From contig CBDHFN010000003.1 of assembly GCA_965262605.1 (NCBI GenBank), positions 1,116,001 through 1,180,000 on the forward strand: 64,000 nucleotides of DNA, given 5' to 3'. Source of the stretch: CBDHFN01 sp965262605. GTDB lineage: Bacteria > Pseudomonadota > Alphaproteobacteria > JASGCL01. Below, piece by piece: positions 19,040 to 27,823 of the stretch; within the stretch, counting starts at the first letter, position 1; each line of letters opens with the position of its first letter. A program made the position numbers and the translations under genes. The notes beneath the pieces were generated by a model that was given only the letters and a program-made list of their open reading frames with translations, had not been told where the DNA came from and made no database searches.

Positions 19040-19999
19040 ATGTCATTATTAGATGCAAAACCGATATATAAACCTTTTCATTACCCATGGGCATATGAAG
19101 CATGGTTGATGCAACAAAAATTACATTGGCTTCCCGAAGAAGTTTCTTTGGGTGAGGATATTAAAGATTGGAATAAAAAACTCACGAAGGGTGAGATTAA
19201 CTTGTTAACGCAAATTTTCAGATTTTTTACCCAAGCGGATGTAGAGGTGAATAATTGCTATATGCGCCATTATTCAAGAATTTTTAAGCCAACCGAAGTT
19301 TGCATGATGTTAGCGGCTTTTTCGTCCATGGAAACCGTGCATATCGCCGCTTATTCTTATTTATTAGACACAATCGGCATGCCCGAATCGGAATATTCGG
19401 CGTTTTTGTCTTATCAAGAAATGAAGGCAAAATATGAATATATGCAAAAATGGGGTGGCAAGACAAATCGTGATATTGCGCGCACGATGGCGGTTTTTGG
19501 TGCCTTTACCGAAGGGTTGCAATTATTCGCGTCTTTTGCGATTTTGATGAATTTTCCGCGCAAAAATAAAATGAAAGGCATGGGGCAGATTGTTACTTGG
19601 TCGGTGCGCGATGAAACGCTGCATACAATTTCAATTATTCGCCTGCATAATACTTTTATTGAAGAAAATCCAGAAATTTGGGACGCGGAATATCGTGCCG
19701 AATTATTGACAATTTGCCATGAAATTATTGAACATGAAGACGCTTTCATTGATTTAGCCTTTGCTATGGGCGATGTTGATGGTTTAAGTGCCGATGAAGT
19801 TAAATTATATATTAGATATATCGCCGACCGAAGATTGCGGCAATTAAATCTTGAGCCATATTATATGATTGAGAAAAATCCATTACCATGGATGGATTCC
19901 ATGTTAAATGGCTTGGAACATACGAATTTTTTTGAAAATCGTGCGACCGAATATTCAAAAGCGGCAACTCTTGGCACTTGGGACGAAGCATTTGAATAA
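19040..19999 (+). CDS. nrdB: Ribonucleotide reductase small (beta) subunit, class I
   Basis: A 319-residue diiron protein that holds the radical used to reduce ribonucleotides to deoxyribonucleotides. The metal ligands are all present: Asp67, Glu98, His101 (in METVHIAAY), Glu158, Glu192 and His195 (in RDETLHT). Tyr105 stands seven residues after Glu98, the position of the tyrosyl radical (Tyr122 in E. coli), so it is a tyrosyl-radical rather than a radical-less variant. AGGAAAAAATC precedes the ATG. The large subunit nrdA is not in the window. Confidence 0.95.
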   Translation: MSLLDAKPIYKPFHYPWAYEAWLMQQKLHWLPEEVSLGEDIKDWNKKLTKGEINLLTQIFRFFTQADVEVNNCYMRHYSRIFKPTEVCMMLAAFSSMETVHIAAYSYLLDTIGMPESEYSAFLSYQEMKAKYEYMQKWGGKTNRDIARTMAVFGAFTEGLQLFASFAILMNFPRKNKMKGMGQIVTWSVRDETLHTISIIRLHNTFIEENPEIWDAEYRAELLTICHEIIEHEDAFIDLAFAMGDVDGLSADEVKLYIRYIADRRLRQLNLEPYYMIEKNPLPWMDSMLNGLEHTNFFENRATEYSKAATLGTWDEAFE

Positions 20000-21317
20000 T
20001 CTTTCATTATATTGGCTGTTGCCTTTTGCAAGCCTGCTTGGCTTAATTGCGATGGGTCCGATTTTATTTTCTAAATTATGGGAAAAATATTATGGGTTTG
20101 CTTCGGCTTTTTGTGCCTTATTAGTCATTTTGCCGATGGCAATTTTTTATGGGTTTGATTTTACAGCGCATCAAATTCTGCATGTGATGTTATTGGAATT
20201 TATACCATTTATTATTTTGCTAACCGCTTTATTTACGATTTGCGGGGGCATCGTGATTCGCGGGGATATTGCGCCTTCGCCATTAAATAACAGCTTAGTT
20301 TTGTTGGCGGGTGCATTTTTGGCAAGCATTATGGGCACAACGGGCGCGGCGATGGTTTTGATTCGTCCGCTGATTCGCATTAATTTAGGGCGGAAATTTC
20401 AACAACATATTATAATATTTTTTATTTTTATCGTGGCAAATATTGGGGGTGCTTTGACGCCATTGGGCGACCCACCGCTATTTTTAGGCTATCTTAAAGG
20501 CGTAAATTTCTTTTGGACAACCACCCATTTATTGCCGCAATTTTTATTGATGATTGGCTGTTTACTGGTTATTTTTTATGCGATTGATACATATTTTTTC
20601 AAAAAAGACAAAAATTTTCATCATAATAAAGATAAATATGAAGATATTCATTATGCTGGTGGGGTGAATGTGTTTTTATTGATTTTACTATTGGTGGCGG
20701 TCGTGTTTTTCGGGTCAATCCCATCATTAGGAAATTGGCAAATATTTGGTATAAATTACGGAATTAATGAATTTGCCCGCAATATATTTTTATTGGGTTT
20801 GATTATTGCTTCTAAATTACTTACGCATGAATCTTATCACCGCGAAAATGGTTTTAATTTTCACCCAATTATTGAAGTTGCCAAGCTGTTTTTCGGTATT
20901 TTTATTTGCTTATTGCCGATAATTGCGATTTTATCAGAACGCGAAAATGGCGCGTTGCGCGGGCTTTTTCAAATAATTTTAGATGAAAATGGTCAAGCAA
21001 TCCCCAGCGCGTATTATTGGCTGACGGGTTTATTATCAAGCTTTTTGGATAATGCCCCGACTTATTTAGTGTTTTTTAACGCCGCTGGTGGAAACCCAGA
21101 ATATCTTATGGGCGAGGGGGCAAATATTTTAGCCGCAATATCCGCGGGCGCGGTATTTATGGGCGCGAATAGCTATATCGGCAATGCACCAAATTTAATG
21201 GTAAAATCCATTGCCGAACATCGCCATATTAAGATGCCAAGCTTTTTTGGTTATTGCTTATGGGCTTTATGTATTTTAGGGCCATTATTATGGCTTAATG
21301 CTTGGGTGTTTTATTGA
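19992..21317 (+). CDS. Sodium:proton antiporter, NhaD/CitMHS-like
   Basis: A membrane protein of about 441 residues with roughly eleven hydrophobic helices. Motifs ANIGGALTPLGDPPLFLGYLKG and FLDNAPTYLVFFNAAGG (with helix-breaking loops) are those of the NhaD/CitMHS family of sodium:proton antiporters in the cytoplasmic membrane. The frame is open back to an ATG at 19908, which would overlap nrdB by 92 bp; I prefer the TTG at 19992, which has GGGACGAAG upstream and lets the first helix begin about eight residues in. It overlaps nrdB by 8 bp and ends in a TGATG junction with ispB. Confidence 0.85.
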   Translation: MNNLSLYWLLPFASLLGLIAMGPILFSKLWEKYYGFASAFCALLVILPMAIFYGFDFTAHQILHVMLLEFIPFIILLTALFTICGGIVIRGDIAPSPLNNSLVLLAGAFLASIMGTTGAAMVLIRPLIRINLGRKFQQHIIIFFIFIVANIGGALTPLGDPPLFLGYLKGVNFFWTTTHLLPQFLLMIGCLLVIFYAIDTYFFKKDKNFHHNKDKYEDIHYAGGVNVFLLILLLVAVVFFGSIPSLGNWQIFGINYGINEFARNIFLLGLIIASKLLTHESYHRENGFNFHPIIEVAKLFFGIFICLLPIIAILSERENGALRGLFQIILDENGQAIPSAYYWLTGLLSSFLDNAPTYLVFFNAAGGNPEYLMGEGANILAAISAGAVFMGANSYIGNAPNLMVKSIAEHRHIKMPSFFGYCLWALCILGPLLWLNAWVFY

Positions 21318-22291
21318 TGAAAGCTTCAATTTTATTAGCAAATTATTTGGCAAATCCATTACGCGAAGTTAACCAATTAATTGAGCAAGAATTATATTGC
21401 GAAGTGCCGCTTGTATCGCAGGTTGCAAGCCACTTAGTCAATGCGGGTGGCAAGCGAATTCGTCCGCTTTTATGCTTGGCAAGCGCAGAATTATGCGGGC
21501 TTGATTCGCCCAAAACAAAATATCTTGCAACAGCGGTGGAATTTATTCATTCGGCAACTTTACTGCATGATGATGTCGTGGATTTTTCATTGCAACGCCG
21601 TTCAAAACCAACCGCTAACGCAATTTATGGCAATAAAATGGCGATTTTAGTCGGCGATTATTTATTTTCTAAATCTTTTCAATTAATGGTGAAATCTGAA
21701 AATATTAATTGTTTAAATATGTTGTCGCACGCGTCAAGCAAGCTTGCACAAGGCGAAGTTTTGCAATTAATCAATGCGCAAAATCTTAATATTAAATGGC
21801 AAGATTATATTATGATTCTAGAATCTAAAACGGCTGTTTTATTTGAAAGCGCGATGGCAGTTATTGGCATTTTAGCAAACAACCCTAAATCGCAAGCGAT
21901 TTTAGCCGCATTCGGTAAAAATTTTGGTATTGCATTTCAAATGGCAGACGATATTTTAGATTATTTTGGTAATGCTAAAATAATGGGTAAAAATATCGGC
22001 GATGATTTTAACGAAGGCAAAATTTCATTGCCGTTGATTTTATTATATCAAAATGCCACAGATACTGAAAAATCGCAATTAAGCGCAATGATTCAAGCGA
22101 AAAAACGCAATAAATCTGAATTTCATATGGTTATTGCCATGATGAAAAAATATAAAATTGCCGATAAATGTCAAGAAATGGTGGATATTTATGTCAATTA
22201 CGCGTTGCAAGATTGGCAATATTTTGGCGATTCGCCGATAAGCGCGATATTAAGAAACCTTGCGCTTGAAGCGGGGCAACGGCAGATATGA
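21317..22291 (+). CDS. ispB: Polyprenyl diphosphate synthase (octaprenyl-type)
   Basis: A 324-residue trans-prenyltransferase that lengthens farnesyl diphosphate with isopentenyl units to make the ubiquinone side chain. GGKRIRPLL near residue 45, the first aspartate-rich motif LLHDDVVDFSLQRR and the second ADDILDYFG are present. The residues before the first aspartate motif are small (HSATLLHDD), consistent with a long-chain product. The ATG at 21317 overlaps the stop of the antiporter gene. The next gene starts in an ATGA overlap. Confidence 0.93.
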   Translation: MKASILLANYLANPLREVNQLIEQELYCEVPLVSQVASHLVNAGGKRIRPLLCLASAELCGLDSPKTKYLATAVEFIHSATLLHDDVVDFSLQRRSKPTANAIYGNKMAILVGDYLFSKSFQLMVKSENINCLNMLSHASSKLAQGEVLQLINAQNLNIKWQDYIMILESKTAVLFESAMAVIGILANNPKSQAILAAFGKNFGIAFQMADDILDYFGNAKIMGKNIGDDFNEGKISLPLILLYQNATDTEKSQLSAMIQAKKRNKSEFHMVIAMMKKYKIADKCQEMVDIYVNYALQDWQYFGDSPISAILRNLALEAGQRQI

Positions 22292-22572
22292 TTCACGATA
22301 AAGCACCAGACGAAATCAAAAAAACTGCTGACGAAATCTTAACGGAAGTTGCCGTTCATAATAAAAAACCTGAAAAATCTGAATCTTTGGGTAGTTCATA
22401 TAGTTTGGGAATAAAAATCGCAATTGAGTTTTTTAGCATGGTTATGGTTGCTGGGGTAATGGGATATTTTATTGATGGATTTTTGCAAACGCGCCCAATA
22501 TTTATGATAATTATGGGATTTTTTGGCGTGGCGGCTGGAATTTATAAAATTTATGCCAATAATAAAATTTAA
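22288..22572 (+). CDS. AtpI-like ATP synthase subunit I family protein
   Basis: A 94-residue protein with a charged N-terminal tail and two hydrophobic helices (about 46-66 and 70-88) joined by a short DGFLQTRP loop, the layout of AtpI/AtpZ proteins that help assemble the F0 c-ring or supply magnesium to it. The usual neighbours atpB, atpE and atpF are absent; it follows ispB in a 4 bp overlap. Family membership is likely, the role less certain. Confidence 0.7.
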   Translation: MIHDKAPDEIKKTADEILTEVAVHNKKPEKSESLGSSYSLGIKIAIEFFSMVMVAGVMGYFIDGFLQTRPIFMIIMGFFGVAAGIYKIYANNKI

Positions 22573-22583
22573 AAAGTTAAGTG

Positions 22584-22612
22584 TTGATTTTTGATTTAAT
22601 ACATGCTATTAT
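22584..22612 (+). promoter_or_regulatory. Sigma-70 promoter of the ialB-like gene
   Basis: TTGATT (22584-22589), a 17 bp spacer and TATTAT (22607-22612). The predicted start is near 22619, exactly where a long palindrome begins, so the transcript would open with a stable hairpin. Confidence 0.6.
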
Positions 22613-22618
22613 TTTGTG

Positions 22619-22675
22619 TATACTCAAAATACCCGAGTGATTTAAAATAAATCACTCGGTCAAATTTTGAGTATA
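22619..22675 (+). repeat. 57 bp near-perfect palindrome at the 5' end of the ialB leader
   Basis: Two nested perfect 12 bp inverted repeats. The outer arms (22619-22630 and 22664-22675) and inner arms (22633-22644 and 22648-22659) enclose a three-base AAA loop, with only 2 and 4 unpaired bases between the arms. No T-run follows, so it is not an ordinary intrinsic terminator. It could be an mRNA-stabilising 5' hairpin, a protein-binding operator or a small mobile palindrome. Confidence 0.75.
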
Positions 22676-22723
22676 AGGGTGATTTTGAGCTGTTGCGTTA
22701 GCGCAGAGAAAAAAATCCCACTT
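22675..22723 (+). promoter_or_regulatory. Second imperfect hairpin in the ialB leader
   Basis: Directly after the palindrome, AAGGG and GATTTT on the left pair with AAAATC and CCxCTT on the right, closing over an inner hairpin TGCG-TTAG-CGCA. With the first hairpin it makes most of the roughly 169 nt leader structured. Confidence 0.4.
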
Positions 22724-22787
22724 AAACTTAAAATATTTAATCCCGTTAGTGATGATAATTTTTAACACTATTGGGGAGTCAGGGTAT

Positions 22788-23420
22788 ATGAGAAAAATAT
22801 TAACAATAATACCAGCTTTTATTTTGGCAATGGGGATTTTATTCGCGCCAGTAATGGCGCAAAATACAGATAAATCAAAAAAAACAGAGACGAAAACTGA
22901 ACAAAAAGCCACAACAACCAAAAAAACTGAAAAAACTGAAAAAACTGAAAAAACTGAAAAAAAGCAAGAATCAAAACCAGCCGAAGATATTAAGGAAAAG
23001 AATCTTGGAGTTTTTGGTCCTTGGAGTGCCAAAGTTTATTACGAAAATCAGCAAAAAATCTGTCATATTTGGAATCGTAGCGTGAACAAAAACGGCTTAA
23101 CAGGCTTTAGCTTCATTACCCATCGTCCCAATTGGAAACGCCGTAATGAAGTAAGTTTTTCATTTGGGCAAGCTTTAAATCCAGACCAAGCCGTGGTATT
23201 AACGCTTAATAAAGATAATAAATTTGAATTTTTTGCCCATGGCGAATCAGCATTTTTCAAAGAAAATGATTATACAAAATTAATAACTGATATGAAAAAA
23301 GCCAAAAAAATGAGTATTGAAGCAATGTCAGCCAAAGGGAAGGAAAAATTAATATTTGAATTTTCCTTGAATGATATTGGCAAGGCTTTAGATGCAATTG
23401 ATAAAGAATGCCCGAAATAA
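22788..23420 (+). CDS. Invasion-associated locus B (IalB) family periplasmic protein
   Basis: A 210-residue exported protein. Signal peptide: basic MRK, hydrophobic core to residue 21, cleavage after VMA. A low-complexity lysine/threonine/glutamate linker follows (about 24-60), then the IalB-type domain beginning FGPWSAKVYYENQQKICHIW, with two cysteines spaced as in the family. IalB was named from Bartonella, but homologues are widespread in non-pathogenic alphaproteobacteria and are of unknown biochemical role. The ATG at 22788 has GGGGAGT upstream and is followed at once by the signal peptide. Its stop overlaps the start of the next gene (TAATG). Confidence 0.85.
   Translation: MRKILTIIPAFILAMGILFAPVMAQNTDKSKKTETKTEQKATTTKKTEKTEKTEKTEKKQESKPAEDIKEKNLGVFGPWSAKVYYENQQKICHIWNRSVNKNGLTGFSFITHRPNWKRRNEVSFSFGQALNPDQAVVLTLNKDNKFEFFAHGESAFFKENDYTKLITDMKKAKKMSIEAMSAKGKEKLIFEFSLNDIGKALDAIDKECPK
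22926..22961 (+). repeat. 9 bp tandem repeat inside the IalB linker
   Basis: Four copies of a 9 bp unit (ACTGAAAAA) code for four Lys-Thr-Glu triplets. The repeat is prone to slippage, and gain or loss of a unit keeps the frame, so linker length may vary between strains. Confidence 0.8.
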
Positions 23421-23932
23421 TGACTAATTTTTTTGTTCACGAATCAGCCTTTATTGATGAAAATGTAAAAATCGGCAAGGGCACTAAAATTTGGCATTTT
23501 TGCCATGTTTTGCCCGATGCAATTATTGGTGAAAATTGCAATATTGGGCAAAATGTTATGATTGATAAAGGCGTCATCATTGGTAATAAATGTAAAATTC
23601 AAAATAATGTCAGCGTATATGCGGGGGTGGAGTGCGAGGAGGGGGTTTTTTTAGGACCTTCATGTGTTTTTACAAATGTTATAAATCCCCGCGCCATGAT
23701 TGAAAAAAAATCGGAATTTAAGAAAACTTTAATCGGCAAGGGGGCAACCATCGGTGCGAATGCGACAATTATTTGCGGTATCACGATTGGCAAATTTGCG
23801 TTGATTGGTGCGGGGGCGGTTGTTAATCGCGATGTTCCCGATTTTGGTTTGGTAGTTGGCAATCCAGCGCGCTTAATTGGCAAAGTTGATGAACACGGCA
23901 ATACTATTGAAAAATACCCTGCAAAAAAATAA
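23420..23932 (+). CDS. Left-handed beta-helix N-acetyltransferase (WbpD/WlbB-like)
   Basis: A 170-residue hexapeptide-repeat acyltransferase. Repeats of the [LIV]-G-x4 type run through most of the protein (IGKGTKIWHFCHV, IGENCNIGQNVMI, IGKGATIGANATI), and the order matches UDP-2-acetamido-3-amino-glucuronate N-acetyltransferases of O-antigen synthesis: HESAFIDENVKIGKGTKIWHF at the start and a GNPARLIG close near the C-terminus. It would acetylate a 3-amino sugar nucleotide for surface polysaccharide. Its ATG overlaps the ialB stop. No other pathway genes are adjacent, which leaves the substrate open. Confidence 0.82.
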   Translation: MTNFFVHESAFIDENVKIGKGTKIWHFCHVLPDAIIGENCNIGQNVMIDKGVIIGNKCKIQNNVSVYAGVECEEGVFLGPSCVFTNVINPRAMIEKKSEFKKTLIGKGATIGANATIICGITIGKFALIGAGAVVNRDVPDFGLVVGNPARLIGKVDEHGNTIEKYPAKK

Positions 23933-23959
23933 TTTAATGCTTGATTTTAATCGCGAATA

Positions 23960-23990
23960 TCCTTAATGCTTATTTAGCATTAAAAAAGGA
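23960..23990 (+). promoter_or_regulatory. Hairpin before carA that can pair with its ribosome-binding site
   Basis: A perfect 8 bp stem (TTAATGCT with AGCATTAA, loop TATTT). Beyond the stem, TCC on the left can pair with GGA of the Shine-Dalgarno AAAAAAGGA on the right, leaving a small A bulge. It lies immediately upstream of the carA ATG. Confidence 0.45.
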
Positions 23991-23993
23991 TAA

Positions 23994-25190
23994 ATGATGA
24001 TTGCCGACCAAAATCCCCAACCAACTGCGGTTTTAATATTTGCTGATGGGACTTATTTTTTTGGGATTGGGCATGGCGCAAGCACAACAAAAAATGGCGA
24101 AGTCGTTTTTAATACGGCAATGACGGGTTATCAAGAATGCTTAACAGACCCTTCATATGATGGACAAATTTTATGTTTTACCTTCCCGCATATCGGTATA
24201 GTCGGCTGTAATGAAATTGATACCGAAACAATGGGACATTTGCCGATAAAGATTAGTGGCGCGATTTTTCGCGAACCAATTACCGAATCGTCCAATTGGC
24301 GTGCCAAAGAAAATTTGCACCAATGGCTAATGAAACATGATATTCCCGCAATTTCTGGGATAGATACGCGGGCTTTAACTGCTTATATTCGTGATAATGG
24401 TGCGCCGCTTGGCATGATTCATGTTAATTATAATGGTGAATTTGATTTAGCTGCTTTAATTTTACAAGCGAAAAAAACGCGCGATTTAACGAATTTAGAC
24501 CTTGCGATTGAAGTTTCAGTTGTGAAAAATTTTAATGATTGGCAAGAAGGCTTATGGCAATTAAAATCCAATGAATTTCAAACATTTGGTCCGTTATCGG
24601 CTAAATTTCATATTGTTGCCATTGATTATGGTTCAAAAAAACAAATTTACCGCATTTTAACGCAATTAGGGTGCCGAATTACGATTGTGCCAGCGAATTG
24701 TGATGCAAAAACTATTATGAGTTTAAATCCAGACGGGATATTTTTGTCAAATGGACCGGGCGACCCTGCGGCGACTGGGGAATATGCTGTTCCCGTTATT
24801 AAGCAATTAATTGCCGCAAATTATCCAATATTTGGTATTTGTTTGGGGCATCAATTATTGGGGCTTGCTTTGGGGGCAAAAACACGCAAAATGGCGTTGG
24901 GGCATCATGGAGCCAATCACCCAATTTGGGATTATCAATCACAAAAAGTAATTATTACTAGCCAGAATCATGGCTTTGTCGTTGACGAAGAAAGCTTGCC
25001 CGAAGATATAAATATCACGCATAAGTCACTTTTTGATGATTCTATTGCGGGCATTCAAGCCAAAAACAAACCAATTTATTCCGTGCAATTTCACCCCGAG
25101 GCTTCACCCGGTCCCGAAGATAATTATTATTTATTTGCGAAATTTATGCAATATTTAGCGCATGATTTTAAGCAATATCCCCTTAATTAA
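23994..25190 (+). CDS. carA: Carbamoyl-phosphate synthase small (glutaminase) subunit
   Basis: A 398-residue subunit that hydrolyses glutamine and passes ammonia to CarB for arginine and pyrimidine synthesis. The N-terminal domain has FNTAMTGYQECLTDPSY and SGIDTRALTAYIR; the C-terminal class I amidotransferase has the nucleophile Cys283 in FGICLGHQLLG and the His/Glu pair in VQFHPEASPGPED. Two adjacent ATGs (23994 and 23997) are possible starts, with AAAAAAGGA upstream. pyrD follows one base after its stop; carB is not in the window. Confidence 0.95.
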   Translation: MMIADQNPQPTAVLIFADGTYFFGIGHGASTTKNGEVVFNTAMTGYQECLTDPSYDGQILCFTFPHIGIVGCNEIDTETMGHLPIKISGAIFREPITESSNWRAKENLHQWLMKHDIPAISGIDTRALTAYIRDNGAPLGMIHVNYNGEFDLAALILQAKKTRDLTNLDLAIEVSVVKNFNDWQEGLWQLKSNEFQTFGPLSAKFHIVAIDYGSKKQIYRILTQLGCRITIVPANCDAKTIMSLNPDGIFLSNGPGDPAATGEYAVPVIKQLIAANYPIFGICLGHQLLGLALGAKTRKMALGHHGANHPIWDYQSQKVIITSQNHGFVVDEESLPEDINITHKSLFDDSIAGIQAKNKPIYSVQFHPEASPGPEDNYYLFAKFMQYLAHDFKQYPLN

Positions 25191-25191
25191 T

Positions 25192-26217
25192 ATGCACAAA
25201 ATATTATTTAAATTTGACCCTGAATTTGCGCATAAATTAGCTTTATGGGCGATAAGACTTAATTTTGTGCCAGAATATATTCAAGAAAATACAATTTTAA
25301 ATCAAAATATCTGGCAATGCCATTTTAATCACCCCGTTGGCTTGGCGGGTGGGTTTGATAAAAATGGCTTTGCGGCGAATGGTTTGGTGCGCATGGGTTT
25401 TGGCTTTATGGAAGCGGGAACAATTACGCCAAAACCCCAAATTGGTAATCCCAAACCGCGAATTTTTCGCCTTGAATCATATCAAGCAATCATTAACCGC
25501 ATGGGGTTTCCTAATCTTGGAATGAACGCTTTGCATGATAATCTTTTGAAATATAAATATTTTCATAAAACACCTTTGTTTGTTAATATTGGTTGCAACA
25601 AAGATTCCGATAATCAAATTGATGATTATGCCCAATGTGCGGATAAATTGCATAAGTTAGCGGATATTTTAGTGGTTAATGTCAGTTCCCCCAATACGCC
25701 CGGTTTGCGTGATAAACAAAAACCTGAATATATAAGCCAAATTCTTACAAAAATTCGTGATATTACCAATAAGCCGATTTTGGTAAAATTATCGCCAGAT
25801 ATGACATTTGCCCAAGCGGTTGAAACAACGGAATCTGTAATTCGCCATCAAGGTAATGGCTTGATTTTAACAAATACTACGCTGACGCGCCATGATATTG
25901 AACATACCCATGCCAATGAATCGGGGGGCTTGTCTGGCAAGCCTTTGTTTGAAAAATCAACCCGTATGGTGGCATTAATGTATGCGGCTTCGTCTGGAAA
26001 AATTCCCATCATTGGGGTGGGTGGCATTATGACCCCCCAAGATGCCGTGCAAAAAATTTGTGCTGGCGCGTCTTTGGTGCAAATTTATTCGGGATTAATT
26101 TATTACGGACCCAAGCTTATTGGCGATATAAATCAAGCCTTAATCAAGGAATGTAGCGATAGAAAAATTGACCATATAAGCAAGTTAATTGGGCTTGATG
26201 CTGATAAATGGCGATAA
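25192..26217 (+). CDS. pyrD: Dihydroorotate dehydrogenase (quinone), class 2
   Basis: A 341-residue membrane-associated flavoprotein that oxidises dihydroorotate to orotate with ubiquinone as acceptor. The class 2 N-terminal helix (FDPEFAHKLALWAIRL) is present, as are GLAGGFDKNG, NRMGFPNLGM, the catalytic serine in NVSSPNTPGLR, LTNTTLTR and GVGGIMTPQDA (FMN phosphate loop). The ATG at 25192 follows the carA stop by one base. Both genes act in pyrimidine synthesis, so the pair is a functional unit. Confidence 0.95.
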   Translation: MHKILFKFDPEFAHKLALWAIRLNFVPEYIQENTILNQNIWQCHFNHPVGLAGGFDKNGFAANGLVRMGFGFMEAGTITPKPQIGNPKPRIFRLESYQAIINRMGFPNLGMNALHDNLLKYKYFHKTPLFVNIGCNKDSDNQIDDYAQCADKLHKLADILVVNVSSPNTPGLRDKQKPEYISQILTKIRDITNKPILVKLSPDMTFAQAVETTESVIRHQGNGLILTNTTLTRHDIEHTHANESGGLSGKPLFEKSTRMVALMYAASSGKIPIIGVGGIMTPQDAVQKICAGASLVQIYSGLIYYGPKLIGDINQALIKECSDRKIDHISKLIGLDADKWR

Positions 26218-26246
26218 TTTATTTTATTTAAATTTTTATTCAAATG

Positions 26247-26274
26247 TTGCGTTTATTGCGAATATATGTATTAT
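26247..26274 (+). promoter_or_regulatory. Probable promoter of the radical SAM/oxygenase pair
   Basis: TTGCGT (26247-26252), a 16 bp spacer and TATTAT (26269-26274). Predicted start near 26281, 22 nt before the ATG, with AGGGGAA as ribosome-binding site. Confidence 0.55.
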
Positions 26275-26302
26275 TGATTTAAATTAAGTTTTAGGGGAAT
26301 TT

Positions 26303-27823
26303 ATGGCAAAGAAAAAAATTGATTTTTTATTTGTAAATCCAAATAGCTCGCATCAGTCATATCAAGTTCTTGCAAATAAATTTAATGCAATTGAACCGCC
26401 GACTTGGGCGGTTTTACTGGCGACAAGCCTTAATTCTAAGGGTTTTAAGTCAGAAATTTTAGATTGCGATGCTTTAAGACTTTCTTTGAATCAATCTTTA
26501 GAAGAAATAATCGCTTATAATCCGCGTATGGTTGTTATGATGCTTTATGGGCAAAACCCCAATGCAGGCACAAGCTCAATGATTCAAGCAATACCATTAG
26601 CTGAATTAATAAAATCGCAAAATGCCGATATTAAAATTGTGATGGGTGGTTCGCATTCACAGGCTTTGCCGCGTCAAGTTATTGCGTTTCCATGTGTTGA
26701 TTTTGTCTTGATAAACGAAGGGGTGCAATCGTTATTTGCCCTTGGATTAAGCAATTTAAAAGATAATTTAGAAAATATTCCCAGTATTTTTTATAAATCA
26801 GATGGTAAAATTTGCCATTCTAACCATGCGAGCATTGTGTCATCAAGCGATTTAGATAAAGAATTACCGGGCTATGATTGGTCGCTTTTACCCGATTTAA
26901 ATACCTATCGCGCGCATTATTGGCATAATTTCTTTTCTGATGAAGGGCGTTCGCCTTTTACCGCGATTTATACTTCGCTTGGTTGCCAGTTTGCTTGCAG
27001 TTTTTGTATGATAAATATTATTAACCGAACAAGTTTTGATGATACCGCCCATGCTGGACATTCATCAGGAATGCGATATTTTTCCCCAGAATTAATGTTG
27101 GCTGAATTTGATAAATTAGCAAAATTAGGTGTAAAAAACATTCGCTTGTCCGATGAAATGTTTTTTCTTAACCGCAAGCATTATATTCCAATTTTAGAAG
27201 CAATTATTCAAAGAAAATATGATTTTAATATGTGGGCATATGCAAGAGTTGATTCGGTGCGCGAAGACCAATTAGCTTTATTTAGAAAGGCTGGCGTGCG
27301 CTGGATTGCGCTTGGCATTGAAACGGCTAATCAAAATGTCAGGCATGAGATTGAACGCGGAAAATTTAAACAAGTCAATGTGCGTGATATTGTTAAGTTA
27401 ATTGAATCATATGATATTCATATTGTCAGTAATTTTATTTTTGGCTTGCCGAATGATTCCCTTCAAACAATGCGTGAAACCCTTGATTTAGCCAAGGAAT
27501 TAAATACCGCGCATGCAAATTTTTATCCTGCTATGCCATTACCGGGTTCCCCGCTTTATATGCAGGCGTTGCAATCAGGCTGGCAACCATATGAAGATTT
27601 AGCAAAATATTCATTTTTATCCTATGAATCTTTACCTTTGGCAACTGAATTTTGCACGCCCCAAGAAATTTTAACATTTCGCGATAATGCTTGGCATGAA
27701 TATTTTACTAACCCAATTTTTTTAGATAAAATCGGAAAAAGCTTTGGTATGAAAAATAGAAGTAATATTGAAGAAATGACCAAATTAAAATTAAGAAGAA
27801 AAATTTTGGAAAATAACGCATGA
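26303..27823 (+). CDS. B12-binding radical SAM protein
   Basis: A 506-residue protein. The N-terminal half (about 5-160) is a cobalamin-binding Rossmann-like domain (PPTWAVLLATSLNSKGF, IVMGGSHSQALP, FVLINEGVQSL). The radical SAM domain (about 215-430) has the 4Fe-4S triad CQFACSFC (C-x3-C-x2-C) in YTSLGCQFACSFC, followed by the typical LSDEMFFLNR, IALGIETANQ and FIFGLPNDS strands. Class B enzymes of this layout methylate or rearrange unactivated carbons. The substrate is unknown. The last four bases overlap the start of an oxygenase-like gene, so the two probably act on one molecule. Confidence 0.88.
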   Translation: MAKKKIDFLFVNPNSSHQSYQVLANKFNAIEPPTWAVLLATSLNSKGFKSEILDCDALRLSLNQSLEEIIAYNPRMVVMMLYGQNPNAGTSSMIQAIPLAELIKSQNADIKIVMGGSHSQALPRQVIAFPCVDFVLINEGVQSLFALGLSNLKDNLENIPSIFYKSDGKICHSNHASIVSSSDLDKELPGYDWSLLPDLNTYRAHYWHNFFSDEGRSPFTAIYTSLGCQFACSFCMINIINRTSFDDTAHAGHSSGMRYFSPELMLAEFDKLAKLGVKNIRLSDEMFFLNRKHYIPILEAIIQRKYDFNMWAYARVDSVREDQLALFRKAGVRWIALGIETANQNVRHEIERGKFKQVNVRDIVKLIESYDIHIVSNFIFGLPNDSLQTMRETLDLAKELNTAHANFYPAMPLPGSPLYMQALQSGWQPYEDLAKYSFLSYESLPLATEFCTPQEILTFRDNAWHEYFTNPIFLDKIGKSFGMKNRSNIEEMTKLKLRRKILENNA

